DNA of 64,000 nt. Origin: Methylocella tundrae (lineage in GTDB: Bacteria > Pseudomonadota > Alphaproteobacteria > Rhizobiales > Beijerinckiaceae). Position numbers and translations under genes: made by a program. The stretch lies in NCBI RefSeq assembly GCF_901905185.1, contig NZ_CABFMQ020000131.1, positions 118,773 to 182,772 of the forward strand, read 5' to 3'. The notes below the pieces were generated by a model. That model ran no database searches. It saw nothing but the letters and a program-made list of their open reading frames with translations, and was not told the origin of the DNA. Below are positions 51,229-61,104 of the stretch, piece by piece (positions within the stretch are counted from its first letter, which is position 1; each line of letters begins with the position of its first letter).

Positions 51229-53322
51229 ATGAACCAGTTCAATCTGTCGTTTGCGCCGTTCCTGCCGTGGCCGGTCCTTGCCGGCTTTGGCGCTCTTGCC
51301 CTTTTCGTCGTCGCCTTGGGGTTTTATGCGCGCCGGCGCGGCACATTGTTACGCGCGCTCGGACTGGCGCTGCTTCTGCTGGCGCTCACGGACCCCTCGC
51401 TGGTGCGGGAAGATCGCGCCGGACTGAAAGACGTCGTCGCGGTGGTCGTCGATCAGAGCGGCAGCCAGACCATAGGCGAACGGGCGGAGCAGACGAAAAA
51501 GGCGGCCGAGGCGCTGGAAGAACAGCTGAAAGGCCTCGGCAATGTCGAGGTCCGCACCATCGAGAGCGACCGCACGGATGCGCAGGACGACGGCACGCGC
51601 CTCTTTTCGGCGCTGAACGCCGGCCTTGCCGATGTGCCGTCCGAGCGCGTCGGCGGCGTGTTCATGATTACCGACGGCCTCGTCGACGACATTCCGGCCA
51701 ATGCGGACGCGCTCGGCTTCAAGGCGCCGCTGCATGCGCTGATCACGGGGCGCGAAGGCGAGCGCGACCGCCGCATCGAGCTTCTCGAAGCGCCGCGCTT
51801 TGGCATCGTCGGCAAGGATCAGACGATCGAGCTGCGCGTGCTCGACACCGCCGGCAAGAACGATCCCGTCGTCTTGAAGGTGCGCCGTGACGGCAATCCC
51901 ATCGCAACGATCCTGGCGCGGCCGTCCGAACGCGTGCGCGTCCCTGTGCGCATCGAACACGGCGGCCAGAATGTCGTCGAGCTCGAGGTCGAGGCTTTGC
52001 CGGACGAGCTGACCGCGATCAACAACAAAGCGGTGGTGACGATCGAGGGCGTGCGCGACAAGCTGAAGGTGCTGCTCGTCTCGGGCGAACCGCACAATGG
52101 CGAGCGCATGTGGCGCAATCTTTTGAAATCCGACGCCAATGTCGATCTGGTGCATTTCACCATTCTGCGTCCGCCGGAAAAGCAGGACGGCACGCCGATC
52201 AATGAATTGTCGCTGATTGCTTTCCCGACCGCCGATCTGTTTGGCCGCAAGATCAAGGAATTCGATCTCATCGTCTTCGACCGCTACTCCAATCAGAGCG
52301 TCCTTCCGCTCGTCTATTTCGAGAATATCGTTCGCTATGTCCGCGAGGGCGGCGCCTTGATGCTCGCGGCGGGCCCGGATTTTTCAGGCCCGGACGGGCT
52401 CTATTATTCGCCGCTCGGGCGGATCGCGCCGGCCCGCCCGGACGGCACGCTGACCGAACAGGCCTTTCGCGCGGCGATCTCGAAAGATGGCGCCAAGCAC
52501 CCGGTGACGCGCGGGCTGCCGGGCTCCGATCAGACGCCGCCGGCCTGGAGCCAGTGGTTCCGTCAGGTCAATGCGCAGGTGACGCGCGGCGCCAGCGTTC
52601 TCGACGGCGCGGATCAAAAGCCCCTCCTTGTGCTGTCCCGCGAAGGCAAAGGGCGAGTCGCCTTGCTGCTCAGCGATCAGATGTGGCTGTGGGCGCGCGG
52701 GTTTGAGGGCGGCGGACCGCATCTCGATCTGTTGCGCCGCCTTGCGCATTGGCTGATGAAAGAGCCGGAGCTTGAGGAAGAAGCGCTGCGCGCGAATGTC
52801 CGCGGTCGCAAGATCGAGATCGAGCGCCAGAGCCTGCTCGCCGAAATTCCGCCGGTGAAAATCACCGCGCCCTCGGGGCAGGAATCGACGGTGACCCTCG
52901 CGGCCGCGGAGCCGGGGCTTTCCCGCGCCAGCGTCGACGCCTCCGAGCTTGGCCTCTATCGCCTGACGGACGGAACCTTGTCCGTTCTTGCCAATGTCGG
53001 GCCGGAAAATCCGCGCGAATTCCAGGAGGTGGTCTCGACCCCGGAGCGGCTGCGGCCGCTCGCCGAGGCGACGGGCGGGACAGTGCGGCGCATTGCAAGC
53101 GGCGCGACTGGCGACATTGCCCTGCCGCGGCTCGTCTCGATGCGCGAAAGCCCCGTTTATGGCGGCTCGGACTATGCCGCAATCAAGCGCAACGGCGCGA
53201 GCGAAGTCAAAGGCGTCGGCGTCACGCCGCTGGCGATCGGGTTCTTAGGGCTCATCGCCCTGCTCGCAAGCGTGGTTTCAGCTTGGCTTTTCGAGGGCCG
53301 CCGAGGCCGCAAGGACGCGTGA
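51229..53322 (+). CDS. Membrane protein with VWA-like and GATase1-like domains
   Basis: A 697-residue protein. Two helices lie near residues 13-33 and 40-55. A periplasmic VWA-type domain follows with a MIDAS-like DQSGS (75-79) and an FMITDGLVDD segment. A class I glutamine-amidotransferase-like fold comes next (around YVREGGALMLAAGPDF) without a catalytic cysteine, and a C-terminal helix precedes the tail FEGRRGRK. In other Rhizobiales it closes a MoxR-DUF58-DUF4159 operon; here it stands alone. The start is an ATG directly after an in-frame TTG. Function unknown. Confidence 0.85.
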   Translation: MNQFNLSFAPFLPWPVLAGFGALALFVVALGFYARRRGTLLRALGLALLLLALTDPSLVREDRAGLKDVVAVVVDQSGSQTIGERAEQTKKAAEALEEQLKGLGNVEVRTIESDRTDAQDDGTRLFSALNAGLADVPSERVGGVFMITDGLVDDIPANADALGFKAPLHALITGREGERDRRIELLEAPRFGIVGKDQTIELRVLDTAGKNDPVVLKVRRDGNPIATILARPSERVRVPVRIEHGGQNVVELEVEALPDELTAINNKAVVTIEGVRDKLKVLLVSGEPHNGERMWRNLLKSDANVDLVHFTILRPPEKQDGTPINELSLIAFPTADLFGRKIKEFDLIVFDRYSNQSVLPLVYFENIVRYVREGGALMLAAGPDFSGPDGLYYSPLGRIAPARPDGTLTEQAFRAAISKDGAKHPVTRGLPGSDQTPPAWSQWFRQVNAQVTRGASVLDGADQKPLLVLSREGKGRVALLLSDQMWLWARGFEGGGPHLDLLRRLAHWLMKEPELEEEALRANVRGRKIEIERQSLLAEIPPVKITAPSGQESTVTLAAAEPGLSRASVDASELGLYRLTDGTLSVLANVGPENPREFQEVVSTPERLRPLAEATGGTVRRIASGATGDIALPRLVSMRESPVYGGSDYAAIKRNGASEVKGVGVTPLAIGFLGLIALLASVVSAWLFEGRRGRKDA

Positions 53323-53339
53323 TTTCCGGTTTACGGGTC

Positions 53340-53561
53340 TCAGGCCGAATGCTGACGCATGTAACGCGCCCGGAGCCGTGGCGCGATGAACCAGGCGAGT
53401 GGAGCTGAGACGATGAAGCTTGCGATCACGAGTGCCGGGATGAGCTGAAAGGCATGGTTGGCGAGGCCGGGCGCCAGCAGAACCGTGACAATCCCAATGC
53501 CGAAGACGACCGCGTTGACCATCATATAAATAATAGAGGCGATCTGGAACCGCGTCGACAT
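53340..53561 (-). CDS. Small two-helix membrane protein
   Basis: A 73-residue protein with two hydrophobic helices (residues 8-30 and 36-60) joined by a short loop, and a basic C-terminus (RLRARYMRQHSA). It recurs in Rhizobiales with no assigned function. An AAAGGGAG site precedes the ATG. It converges on the VWA gene with 17 bases between stops. Confidence 0.7.
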   Translation of the reverse strand: MSTRFQIASIIYMMVNAVVFGIGIVTVLLAPGLANHAFQLIPALVIASFIVSAPLAWFIAPRLRARYMRQHSA

Positions 53562-53676
53562 GGCTGGCTCCCTTTCGGGTTGCTGTTGCTATTCGATGAA
53601 ATCCTTTTCTCCTTTGAAAGTTCCCGATGCGCGGGGCGCGCGGTCTTCTCCGCGGCGCGGGGCGCGTGGTTTCGTC

Positions 53677-54183
53677 TCAGCGCGCCCGCACCCGCCGCAC
53701 TCTGCCGCCGACGGCGGCCAACGCGCCCTCGACGAGTTCGCAGTAGAGCAGACGGTCAGGGTCGACCGGACCGATGAAAGTGATCTGTCCGGGCGGGACG
53801 GGCTGAAATCCCATGCGTTCATAATAGGGAAGGTCGCCAACCAGAAGCACCAGCGTGTGCCCCGCCTCGCGCGCGGCTTCGAGTGACTTTTGCACCAGCG
53901 CTTCGCCGATGCCGCCGGATCGAAACGCCGGGTCCACGGTGAGCGGCCCAAGCAGTAACGCCAGCGCTTGCCCGCAGCGGATCGTCGTCATCCTGTTCGC
54001 GCCGACGAGCAGGGTCCCAACCCGCGCCACGAAGGAGAGGGCGTAATCCGGCTCGACTCCCTCGCGCAGGCGATAGGCTGAACGCGCGAAGCGGCCCGGC
54101 CCGAAGGCGCGTTCGTCGAGCCGTTCGATCGCCGCCGAGTCGCCCGGCGTTTGCTGCGTAAGACTGAGGGAAAGATCTGCCAT
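53677..54183 (-). CDS. GNAT family N-acetyltransferase
   Basis: A 168-residue acetyltransferase. The core LLLGPLTVDPAFRSGGIGEALVQKSLEAAREAG is the acetyl-CoA-binding motif A, and LVGDLPYYERMGFQPVP is motif B. The group resembles YhbS-like proteins. Substrate unknown. No partner is adjacent; the small membrane-protein gene lies 115 bases downstream. Confidence 0.88.
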   Translation of the reverse strand: MADLSLSLTQQTPGDSAAIERLDERAFGPGRFARSAYRLREGVEPDYALSFVARVGTLLVGANRMTTIRCGQALALLLGPLTVDPAFRSGGIGEALVQKSLEAAREAGHTLVLLVGDLPYYERMGFQPVPPGQITFIGPVDPDRLLYCELVEGALAAVGGRVRRVRAR

Positions 54184-54398
54184 GCGATTGCAGTTTGAGC
54201 GGTGCGAAGATAACGGGCGGAGGCGGCGCCCGGCGACAAGTTAGATCAAGCCATAAGCGAAGGAAAGCAGAGGCGTCCTCCCGCGCGGCGCGCCTAGACG
54301 AGAGCTGGCGCGCGCTCATGTCGCGGCCATACGCCGCCTTTCAGTATGGATTTGGGCAAAAAAGCCGCTCGCGCCGTCTGGCACTGAGGAGCCTTGTA

Positions 54399-54416
54399 AA
54401 TTAGAGTAATTCTAAA
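54399..54416 (+). promoter_or_regulatory. Irr-type iron control element (ICE-like box)
   Basis: AATTAGAGTAATTCTAAAC contains TTAGA-N4-TTCTAA, an imperfect inverted repeat like the iron control element bound by Irr in Bradyrhizobium and Agrobacterium. It is 18 bases upstream of the mbfA start, in the right place for repression. Confidence 0.65.
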
Positions 54417-54434
54417 CAATCCGGAGCAAAAAGC

Positions 54435-55406
54435 TTGAAGAAATTTGCAGATCTCACCGAACGCGAGATTCTCGCCATGGCGATCGCGTCGGAAGAAGAG
54501 GACAATCGCGTCTACATGATGTTCGCCGACGATCTGCGCGAGCGTTATCCCGCCACCGCGCAGACCTTTGAACGGATGGCGGAGGTCGAGGCAGGCCATC
54601 GCGACAAGCTGACGGCCCTCTATAAGGACCGCTTCGGTCCTAACCTCGTGCCGATCCGCAAATCGGACGTGCGCTCTTTCGTGCGGCGACCGCCCGTCTG
54701 GCTGACGCGTAATCTGTCGCTGAACACCATTCGCAACGAGACGGAGGCGCGGGAGATCGAGGCGGAGAAATTCTACGCCAAGGCCGCAACCCAGTCGCGT
54801 GATCCCGCCATTCGGAAGCTCCTCCTCGACCTCGCGCGCGACGAACAGGCGCATGAGCAGATCGCGATCAATCTCGAACGCAAGCTTGAAACCGGGGCGG
54901 CCGGCAAGGAAGAGGTCGAGACGCGGCGGCGGATGTTCATCCTCGAATATATCCAGCCCGGCCTCGTCGGTTTGATGGACGGCTCGGTTTCGACCCTGGC
55001 GCCACTTTTTGCCGCGGCCTTCGCAACCCACAATAATTGGCAGACGTTTCTGGTCGGGCTCGCCGCCTCGCTCGGGGCCGGCATCAGCATGGGCTTCGCG
55101 GAGGCTCTCGCCGATGATGGCGAACTCAGCGGCCGCGGTTCGCCGCTGGTGCGGGGGATCGTATGCGGATTGATGACGACCGCCGGCGGGCTCGGCCATT
55201 CGCTGCCCTATCTCGTGCCGGACGCCCTGCCGAACGCGTTTCTGATCGCGACGGGAATCGCGGGCGTGATCGTCTTTTTCGAGCTCTGGATCATCGCCTA
55301 TATACGCGCCCGCTATATGCAGACGCCTTTCTTCAAGGCCGCGCTGCAAATCGTCCTCGGCGGCGCGATCGTTCTGGCCACGGGCATCCTCATAGGCGCG
55401 TCGTGA
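54435..55406 (+). CDS. mbfA: Membrane-bound ferritin A (erythrin-VIT iron exporter)
   Basis: A 323-residue fusion of an N-terminal ferritin-like domain (residues 1-165; KFADLTEREILAMAIASEEEDNRVY and DLARDEQAHEQIA carry the di-iron glutamates and histidine) and a C-terminal CCC1/VIT1-like transporter domain with about five helices (GLVGLMDGSVSTLAPL marks its start). MbfA exports iron and protects against iron and peroxide stress; in relatives it is repressed by Irr. The start is a TTG at 54435 after a CGGAG site. The Irr-type box upstream supports this role. Confidence 0.93.
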   Translation: MKKFADLTEREILAMAIASEEEDNRVYMMFADDLRERYPATAQTFERMAEVEAGHRDKLTALYKDRFGPNLVPIRKSDVRSFVRRPPVWLTRNLSLNTIRNETEAREIEAEKFYAKAATQSRDPAIRKLLLDLARDEQAHEQIAINLERKLETGAAGKEEVETRRRMFILEYIQPGLVGLMDGSVSTLAPLFAAAFATHNNWQTFLVGLAASLGAGISMGFAEALADDGELSGRGSPLVRGIVCGLMTTAGGLGHSLPYLVPDALPNAFLIATGIAGVIVFFELWIIAYIRARYMQTPFFKAALQIVLGGAIVLATGILIGAS

Positions 55407-55458
55407 TGGGGCCGTCCCGGCGGATGCGAGCCTTGACGGATGAGAGGCGGCGCGGTTA

Positions 55459-56406
55459 GTGGCGACCGTGCAGTTCCGCCTCGCCCATCTCACCGACCCC
55501 CACCTTGGCCCGCTGCCGCGCCCGCGCCGGCGCGAGCTTCTGGGCAAGCGCGTCACCGGCTATCTGAACTGGACGCGAGGCCGCTCCCTCGTTCACGATA
55601 TGGCGACGCTGAGCCATATCGTGGCGGACATCCGGGCGCAAAATCCCGACCATGTCGCAATGACGGGCGATATCGCCAATATCGGCCTTCCCGCCGAATT
55701 TCAGCTTGCGCGCAAATGGCTCGAGACATTGGGGCCGGCCGAGGACGTCAGCTTCGTGCCGGGCAACCATGACGCCTATGTGCGCGGGTCGCTGCCCGAT
55801 CTTGCGCGCGTCTTTGCGCCCTGGACGAAGGGCGAGAACGAACCTGGCGGCCGCTTTCCCTATCTCCGCGTGCGCGGCAAAGTCGCTCTTATCGGCCTTT
55901 CATCCGCCGTTCCGACGCCTTTTTTCATTGCGTCAGGGCGCCTCGGGCGCCGGCAGATCGAGCTTGCCGAAAAGCTCCTCGCTGAAGCCGCCGGGCGCGA
56001 CCTCGTCCGGGTCGTCATGCTGCATCATTCGCCGCGCACGGACGCAGCGAGTCTCGCCCGCGGCCTGACCGACGCGCGCGATTTCGAAGAGATGATCGGG
56101 CGCACGGGCGCGGAGCTGATCCTGCACGGTCATAACCACAGGCTGAGCGTCAGCCATATCGAGGGCCCCAAGCGGCGCGCGCCCGTTGTCGGGGCGCCGT
56201 CCGCGTCGATCGCGCGGCCAGCCTCTCGCCATCGCGCCGGTTATAACCTGTTCGAGATCGCGGGAAGCTTGCGCGATTATGAGATCAAGGGCTTCGCGCG
56301 AGGCTTGCTGCCAGGCACGACGACGATTGGAGATCTGGGTCCGATCCCGCTCGGACTCTCCAGCCCACGCGGCGTACGCTCTAGGTTCCGCAGAGTTCAA
56401 GGATAG
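55459..56406 (+). CDS. Metallophosphoesterase (CpdA-like)
   Basis: A 315-residue dinuclear phosphodiesterase. Metal ligands lie in LTDPHLG, TGDIANIG, PGNHDAY, the LHHSPR stretch and HGHNH. The similarity is to cAMP phosphodiesterase CpdA-type enzymes, but the substrate is undetermined. The start is a GTG at 55459 (a second GTG at 55468 is possible) with GAGAGGCGG upstream. It overlaps the 3' end of yhaN by 26 bases on the opposite strand. Confidence 0.88.
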   Translation: MATVQFRLAHLTDPHLGPLPRPRRRELLGKRVTGYLNWTRGRSLVHDMATLSHIVADIRAQNPDHVAMTGDIANIGLPAEFQLARKWLETLGPAEDVSFVPGNHDAYVRGSLPDLARVFAPWTKGENEPGGRFPYLRVRGKVALIGLSSAVPTPFFIASGRLGRRQIELAEKLLAEAAGRDLVRVVMLHHSPRTDAASLARGLTDARDFEEMIGRTGAELILHGHNHRLSVSHIEGPKRRAPVVGAPSASIARPASRHRAGYNLFEIAGSLRDYEIKGFARGLLPGTTTIGDLGPIPLGLSSPRGVRSRFRRVQG

Positions 56407-59400
56407 CGGCGAGGTTTTTTTCGACCAGCGGCGCGGCGGCCTCCTTGAGGCTGCGGTGATGCGTGAACAAAAGCACCTGCGTCGTTTTCCCAAGTTCAGC
56501 CAGAAGGCCGAGCGCGGCGGCGCTTCGCTCGTCGTCGAAATGGACGAGCAGATCGTCGGCGATGAAAGGCAGCGGCTCGGCCGCCTGCGCGTAATGCTCG
56601 ATGCTCGCGATGCGGAAAGAAAGATAAAGTTGATCGCGGACGCCGTCGCTCATCAGCGCCACAGGCGCGTCCTCGCCGGTTTTGCGTCTGCCGACGACGA
56701 CGGGCAGGCCGTCCGCATTGACGTCCGTATTGACGCCGGCAAAGGCGCCCGCCGTCGAAACCGCGAACAGATCCCCGGCGCGGCGAATAAGGGGATCTTT
56801 CTGCTGGTCCCGCAGCTGATCCATCGCCGCGCGCAGCAGCTCCTCGGCGAGCGCGATCTCAATATAGCGCTCGAGCGCATCATGCATTTCGGCGGCGGCG
56901 CTTTCGCGCTCGGCGACGGCGGCGTTGACGCCCTCGGCGGAGGCGAATGCGTCGAGATCGCGTTCGCGGTCACGCCGCACCGCGAAAGCCTCGTTGATCT
57001 CGGCGTCAAGTCCATCAGCCTCGCTTTTGAAGGTCGCCGCCGCGGCGGCGATCTCGTCGAGATTGCGCCCGCCCCATTGCTCCCTCAAGGCTTCGAGGGG
57101 CTGAGCGTCGCCGTACTCCTGAATCGCTTTCGCAAGATCGCGAAGCTGCTGCTCGAGTTCGACTTTTTGGGCAAATCTTACCGAGAAGTCAGCCAGCGCC
57201 TCCGGCGCGCATCCCGCCTCCTCGCAATGTGAGCGGACGACGGCCGCCGCAGCGCCCGCGAGCTCGCGTTTTCCGTCCCGGTCCTCGATCTCCGCGGCCA
57301 ACTGCCGCGCTGCGCTTTCGCGCTCAATTCTGATCTTACGAGCCTCCTCGAGCCGGTCGGCGAGCAGCCGCGCGGCGGCGACGGCGTCCAGCGGCAGCTC
57401 GAAATCGAGGCCGCCCCTAATCTCCTCAACGAGATTGCGCAGGGCTGCTTCGTCCTCGTCCATGCGCGTCAGACGATGGCGCGTCTGGCGACGTCCCTTG
57501 AAGACGCCGTCGGCTTTGGCCCATTGCGTGGCGATGTCGTTTGCGGACTCGAAAGCAGCTCCGTCGGGGAGCGCCAGCGCCTGCAGAGCCGGCCGCCAGG
57601 CCGCGCGCCAATTCGCCTCAGCGTCGAGAAGCGCCTTTTGCGCCTCATCGATGTCGGCCAGTCTGGCGCGAACGCCGGCGATGATGTTTTCATCGGTCCG
57701 ATAATCGGCAAATGCCGCCTCATGGATCTCGATCGCCGCGGCGATCGCGCTGACGCGTGCGCTCATGGCGCCATCCGCCTGCAAGCCGAGCCGCGCCTCG
57801 GCCAGGGCCAAAGCCTCGAGCCGGGCCGAAAATTCCGCCTCCAGCGCCGCCGCCGATTCGGCCTTTTCCCGCCAGTCGGCATGGCGCGCGAGGACCATGG
57901 GCCGCTGCGCCGACAGGGCCTTGAGACGGCCCGGATTTTTTTCCTTCGTCGCAGCTTCTGGCCAGATCGCGCTCCATGCTTCGTCCGCCGCTGCACGTTC
58001 GTTGGCGAGACGTTCTTGCTGTTGCGCGAGGCTTGCCAGAAGACGCCGGGCCTCCGCTTCCTGGCGCTGCGCCAGTTCGAGCGCCGCCACGCGGTCGGCT
58101 TCCAGGGCCCTGCGGTCGGCTAACGCGTCTGCCGAACCGGCGTGCTTTTGATGCGCCTCAATGTCGGCCTCGCGCTCGGCCTGCGAGCGCCCCGCGGCCT
58201 CGCTTGCGTTAATGCTGAGATAGCGGGCCTTGATCCCGTCGAAGACGAGGTTTCGCTGCGCGCGAAGGCTTTCGATCGCCTCTCGAGAAGGCATGGGAGC
58301 GCCGGCCTTCAGCCGTTCTGCCTCGCTGTGCGCCTGATCGCGCTTTTCCGCCGCGGCCGCGATTTTCTCCTTCGCGGTTAGAAGCTCCGCTTCGATCGCG
58401 CCGCGCCGGTCGATTTCCGCCTGAATCGCGGCCTCGTCGGGGCAGAGCCATGACTGCAACGCCTCTATTGTGGCAAATCCCAAACGCGTCAGCGCGGTCT
58501 CGAAATCCTGTTTCGCGGCCTCCGCCTGTTTCGCTTTCGCCATATGTGCGGCGGCGAGCTGGGTGATCGTGGAGAACTCCGCCGCCCTGAGGCCGATGGG
58601 CCTGTCCGCGCCGGTAGCGCGCCGGTCGATCTGGCGCTTTTGCGCGGCCTCCAGCGTTTTCGTTTCCCTCGCGCGCTCTTCGGCAAGACCGGCGAGTTTG
58701 CCGCGCCGCTCCAGCCCCTCCGCGGCGAGCCTTTGCGTCCTCTCGACCGCCTCCGCGGACGGCGCGGCGGTTTCGAGATCGGCGTCGTCCGGAAGCCCGA
58801 TCCGTTGCCGGAGAGTCTTCAGCGCCTCGGCGTATTCGGCGAGTTCGATTTCACGGTTCGGCCGGTCGTCGCGGGCTTTCGAGACGTGAATGGCTTTTTC
58901 GCCGGCGTCTCGGATTTTGGCTTCCGCCTCGATGACCGCGATGGAAACCGCGAGATTTTCCAACCGGCGTTGGGCGCCAAGACAGCGTTCCTCGGCCTCC
59001 CGCAGCGCCTCGCCGGCGCGCAACTCTGCGTCGAGCGCCTTTGTGCATGAGGCGGTGAAATCAGCGCGCAACGGCGGCAGATCGGCGAACGCTACGGCCT
59101 CTTGCGAAAGACGATCGAATGCGAGAATCGAGGGAACGACGCGGGCGAGGCGCTCAAAACGCAGATGCTCTGTCATTTTCTCGCTTCTGCGTCGGCGCAG
59201 GGACGCCTCGGTCTCACGCGCCGCATTCAGCTGCTGCTGCGCCTTCACATAATGCTCACGCGTCATCTGGCCGAGTTTGACAGCCTTTTCCGCTTCCTCG
59301 AAAGCGCTGAGGCCCATGTAGAACAGGCGATCTTTGCCCTTGCGCATGTCGAACAGTTTAGCCGCGTCCTCGCGCAGCCCGTCGACGATCTTGACGAGCG

Positions 59401-59866
59401 ATCCGAGGCCGCCGCCGGCCGAAAGGATCAGGCGGCCGACATCGCCGTCCGCTTTGAGCAATTGGTCGCCGCCTTTGCGCAGCGCCTCATGGCTGAGCCC
59501 AAATAGCGAGTTGAATCGGTCACGTCCTGTCGCGCCGAGCGTTCGGACGAGGACCGCCTCCTCGACAGGCTGGCCGGATTGATCCGTCAGCGTGCGGGCG
59601 CGGCCCTTGCGGCGGCGGAGCGAGAGGCGCGTCCCGTCGGCGAGGGTGAGTTGCGCACTGAGGGCGATATTGCCCGCGCCGAACATCTGACCGCGCTCTG
59701 TCCTTTCGGGCACGCCAAAAAGAAAATCCGAAATCGCTTCGAGGGCGGTGCTCTTGCCGGCTTCATTCGGTCCGAAAATGAGCGTGAAGCCGGGGGTGGC
59801 CGGAAATACGAGCCTCGCCTCCTTGCAGCGGCCGTAATTTTCAATGGTCAGCGTTTCAAAGCGCAT
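56381..59866 (-). CDS. yhaN: YhaN-like SMC/SbcC-type ATPase
   Basis: A 1161-residue ABC/SMC-type ATPase that forms a nuclease complex with the YhaO-like protein encoded before it. Walker A is GPNEAGKST at 32-40; the C-terminal head has FIADDLLVHFDDERS as Walker B and LLFTHH as H-loop. Between the heads is a long Ala/Glu/Arg-rich coiled-coil arm. It plays a role like SbcC/Rad50 in DNA end processing, though the exact function of YhaN is less well known. Its ATG overlaps the yhaO stop by one base (TGATG). Confidence 0.9.
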   Translation of the reverse strand: MRFETLTIENYGRCKEARLVFPATPGFTLIFGPNEAGKSTALEAISDFLFGVPERTERGQMFGAGNIALSAQLTLADGTRLSLRRRKGRARTLTDQSGQPVEEAVLVRTLGATGRDRFNSLFGLSHEALRKGGDQLLKADGDVGRLILSAGGGLGSLVKIVDGLREDAAKLFDMRKGKDRLFYMGLSAFEEAEKAVKLGQMTREHYVKAQQQLNAARETEASLRRRRSEKMTEHLRFERLARVVPSILAFDRLSQEAVAFADLPPLRADFTASCTKALDAELRAGEALREAEERCLGAQRRLENLAVSIAVIEAEAKIRDAGEKAIHVSKARDDRPNREIELAEYAEALKTLRQRIGLPDDADLETAAPSAEAVERTQRLAAEGLERRGKLAGLAEERARETKTLEAAQKRQIDRRATGADRPIGLRAAEFSTITQLAAAHMAKAKQAEAAKQDFETALTRLGFATIEALQSWLCPDEAAIQAEIDRRGAIEAELLTAKEKIAAAAEKRDQAHSEAERLKAGAPMPSREAIESLRAQRNLVFDGIKARYLSINASEAAGRSQAEREADIEAHQKHAGSADALADRRALEADRVAALELAQRQEAEARRLLASLAQQQERLANERAAADEAWSAIWPEAATKEKNPGRLKALSAQRPMVLARHADWREKAESAAALEAEFSARLEALALAEARLGLQADGAMSARVSAIAAAIEIHEAAFADYRTDENIIAGVRARLADIDEAQKALLDAEANWRAAWRPALQALALPDGAAFESANDIATQWAKADGVFKGRRQTRHRLTRMDEDEAALRNLVEEIRGGLDFELPLDAVAAARLLADRLEEARKIRIERESAARQLAAEIEDRDGKRELAGAAAAVVRSHCEEAGCAPEALADFSVRFAQKVELEQQLRDLAKAIQEYGDAQPLEALREQWGGRNLDEIAAAAATFKSEADGLDAEINEAFAVRRDRERDLDAFASAEGVNAAVAERESAAAEMHDALERYIEIALAEELLRAAMDQLRDQQKDPLIRRAGDLFAVSTAGAFAGVNTDVNADGLPVVVGRRKTGEDAPVALMSDGVRDQLYLSFRIASIEHYAQAAEPLPFIADDLLVHFDDERSAAALGLLAELGKTTQVLLFTHHRSLKEAAAPLVEKNLAAILELCGT

Positions 59867-61104
59867 CAGCGCTGGCCCTTCTCGATGAGGGCGAGAGCAA
59901 GCGCCCTGGCGCGTTCGCAGCCTTCAGCCTTCAATTCCGCAAGGAGTTCGTCCTGATGGGCGCTTGCCGGCAATTTGGTCTTGATGTCCGCGAGCCGCGC
60001 GGAGAGGCGTTCGCGCAGCCAGCCGCTTTCGGCGAGTTCCTCGATGGCGAGGCGAAGGCCGCCCGCGATGGTTGGATCGACGCCAGCGCGTAACGGCGGG
60101 GGTGCGGTTTCGATCGCGAGCTTCTCCAGCCAGATGTCGCTGGCGATGCTGGCGAGCAGGGTTTCCACTTCTTCCCGCAGGTTTCTCGCATCCGTCATCA
60201 GATCGGCGTGGAGGGCGCTGGCGCCGGTCAGTTTGACGCGCAGCGCAAGCGCGCGGTCTTCCGCCGTGGCGAAAGCCGCCTCGGCCTGGCGGCGGATCGC
60301 GGCGAAGAGTTCTTCGCGATCCGCGAGCCCCGAGACGTCGATCGTCTCGGCGGCGAAGCGCACGACATCGAGCGGGCGATGCTCCAGCGAGGCGACGGCG
60401 CCGTCCTCGACAGTGACGAGCGTGACGCCTTTTGCTCCCGTTTCCTTGATGCTGCGGGCTTGCAGATTGCCGGGAAAAATGATCGGCGGCGAATCCCAGA
60501 GCTGCTCACGCGCGTGAATGTGGCCGAGCGCCCAATAATGATAGCCGTGGTTCGCCAGTTGCTCGAGGCTGCAAGGGGCGTAACTGGCGTGGCCCTCGCG
60601 GCCGCTGCCGGCCGTATGCAGAAGACCAATGTTGAAGCGCCCGGCAATGGGTCTTGGATAGGCGAGGGCGATATTATCCAGCACCTCGCGCTGGGCGAAA
60701 CTCTGGCCGTGCACGGCGGTCTCGATCTCGTCGATGAGCACGGTGCCCGACTGTTTCGAAGGTAGCACGGAGACATTGTCTGAGAGGTCAAGTCTGCTGG
60801 CGAAACGGTTCTCCGCATCATGGTTGCCGAAGATCATGACGACGCGCACGCCTTTTTCGCGCAGGCGCCGCATGCGGTCGGCGAAGAATTGCCCGGTGCG
60901 ATAATCGCGCCACTGACCGTCGAAGACGTCGCCCGCGATGACGACGAGGCGGCACTCCTCCTCGATCGCCAAAGCGACGAGATTGTCGAAAGCGCGGCGC
61001 GAGGCGTCGTCGACGCGGGCGGCGAAATCCTGCGATTTTTTCGAGAGCCCCAGCAGCGGACTATCGAGATGGAGATCGGCGGCGTGAATGAAGCGGAAGC
61101 GCAA
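59866..61104 (-). CDS. yhaO: YhaO-like DNA repair exonuclease (SbcD/Mre11 type)
   Basis: A 412-residue calcineurin-like phosphoesterase. Metal-binding motifs are HAADLHLDSP, VIAGDVFDGQ, IFGNHDAEN, and ALGHIHAREQ. It is the nuclease partner of YhaN and is translationally coupled to it. The C-terminal 130 residues, helical, should contact the ATPase. The gene is the first of the pair; upstream is a 190-base region divergent to the small basic protein gene. Confidence 0.92.
   Translation of the reverse strand: MRFRFIHAADLHLDSPLLGLSKKSQDFAARVDDASRRAFDNLVALAIEEECRLVVIAGDVFDGQWRDYRTGQFFADRMRRLREKGVRVVMIFGNHDAENRFASRLDLSDNVSVLPSKQSGTVLIDEIETAVHGQSFAQREVLDNIALAYPRPIAGRFNIGLLHTAGSGREGHASYAPCSLEQLANHGYHYWALGHIHAREQLWDSPPIIFPGNLQARSIKETGAKGVTLVTVEDGAVASLEHRPLDVVRFAAETIDVSGLADREELFAAIRRQAEAAFATAEDRALALRVKLTGASALHADLMTDARNLREEVETLLASIASDIWLEKLAIETAPPPLRAGVDPTIAGGLRLAIEELAESGWLRERLSARLADIKTKLPASAHQDELLAELKAEGCERARALALALIEKGQR

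Noticed and set aside
54294..55556. 420-residue minus-strand open frame
   Set aside because: It lies wholly across mbfA and the start of the phosphoesterase gene on the other strand, has no recognisable domain, and is rich in R/E/H codons typical of an antisense shadow in GC-rich DNA.
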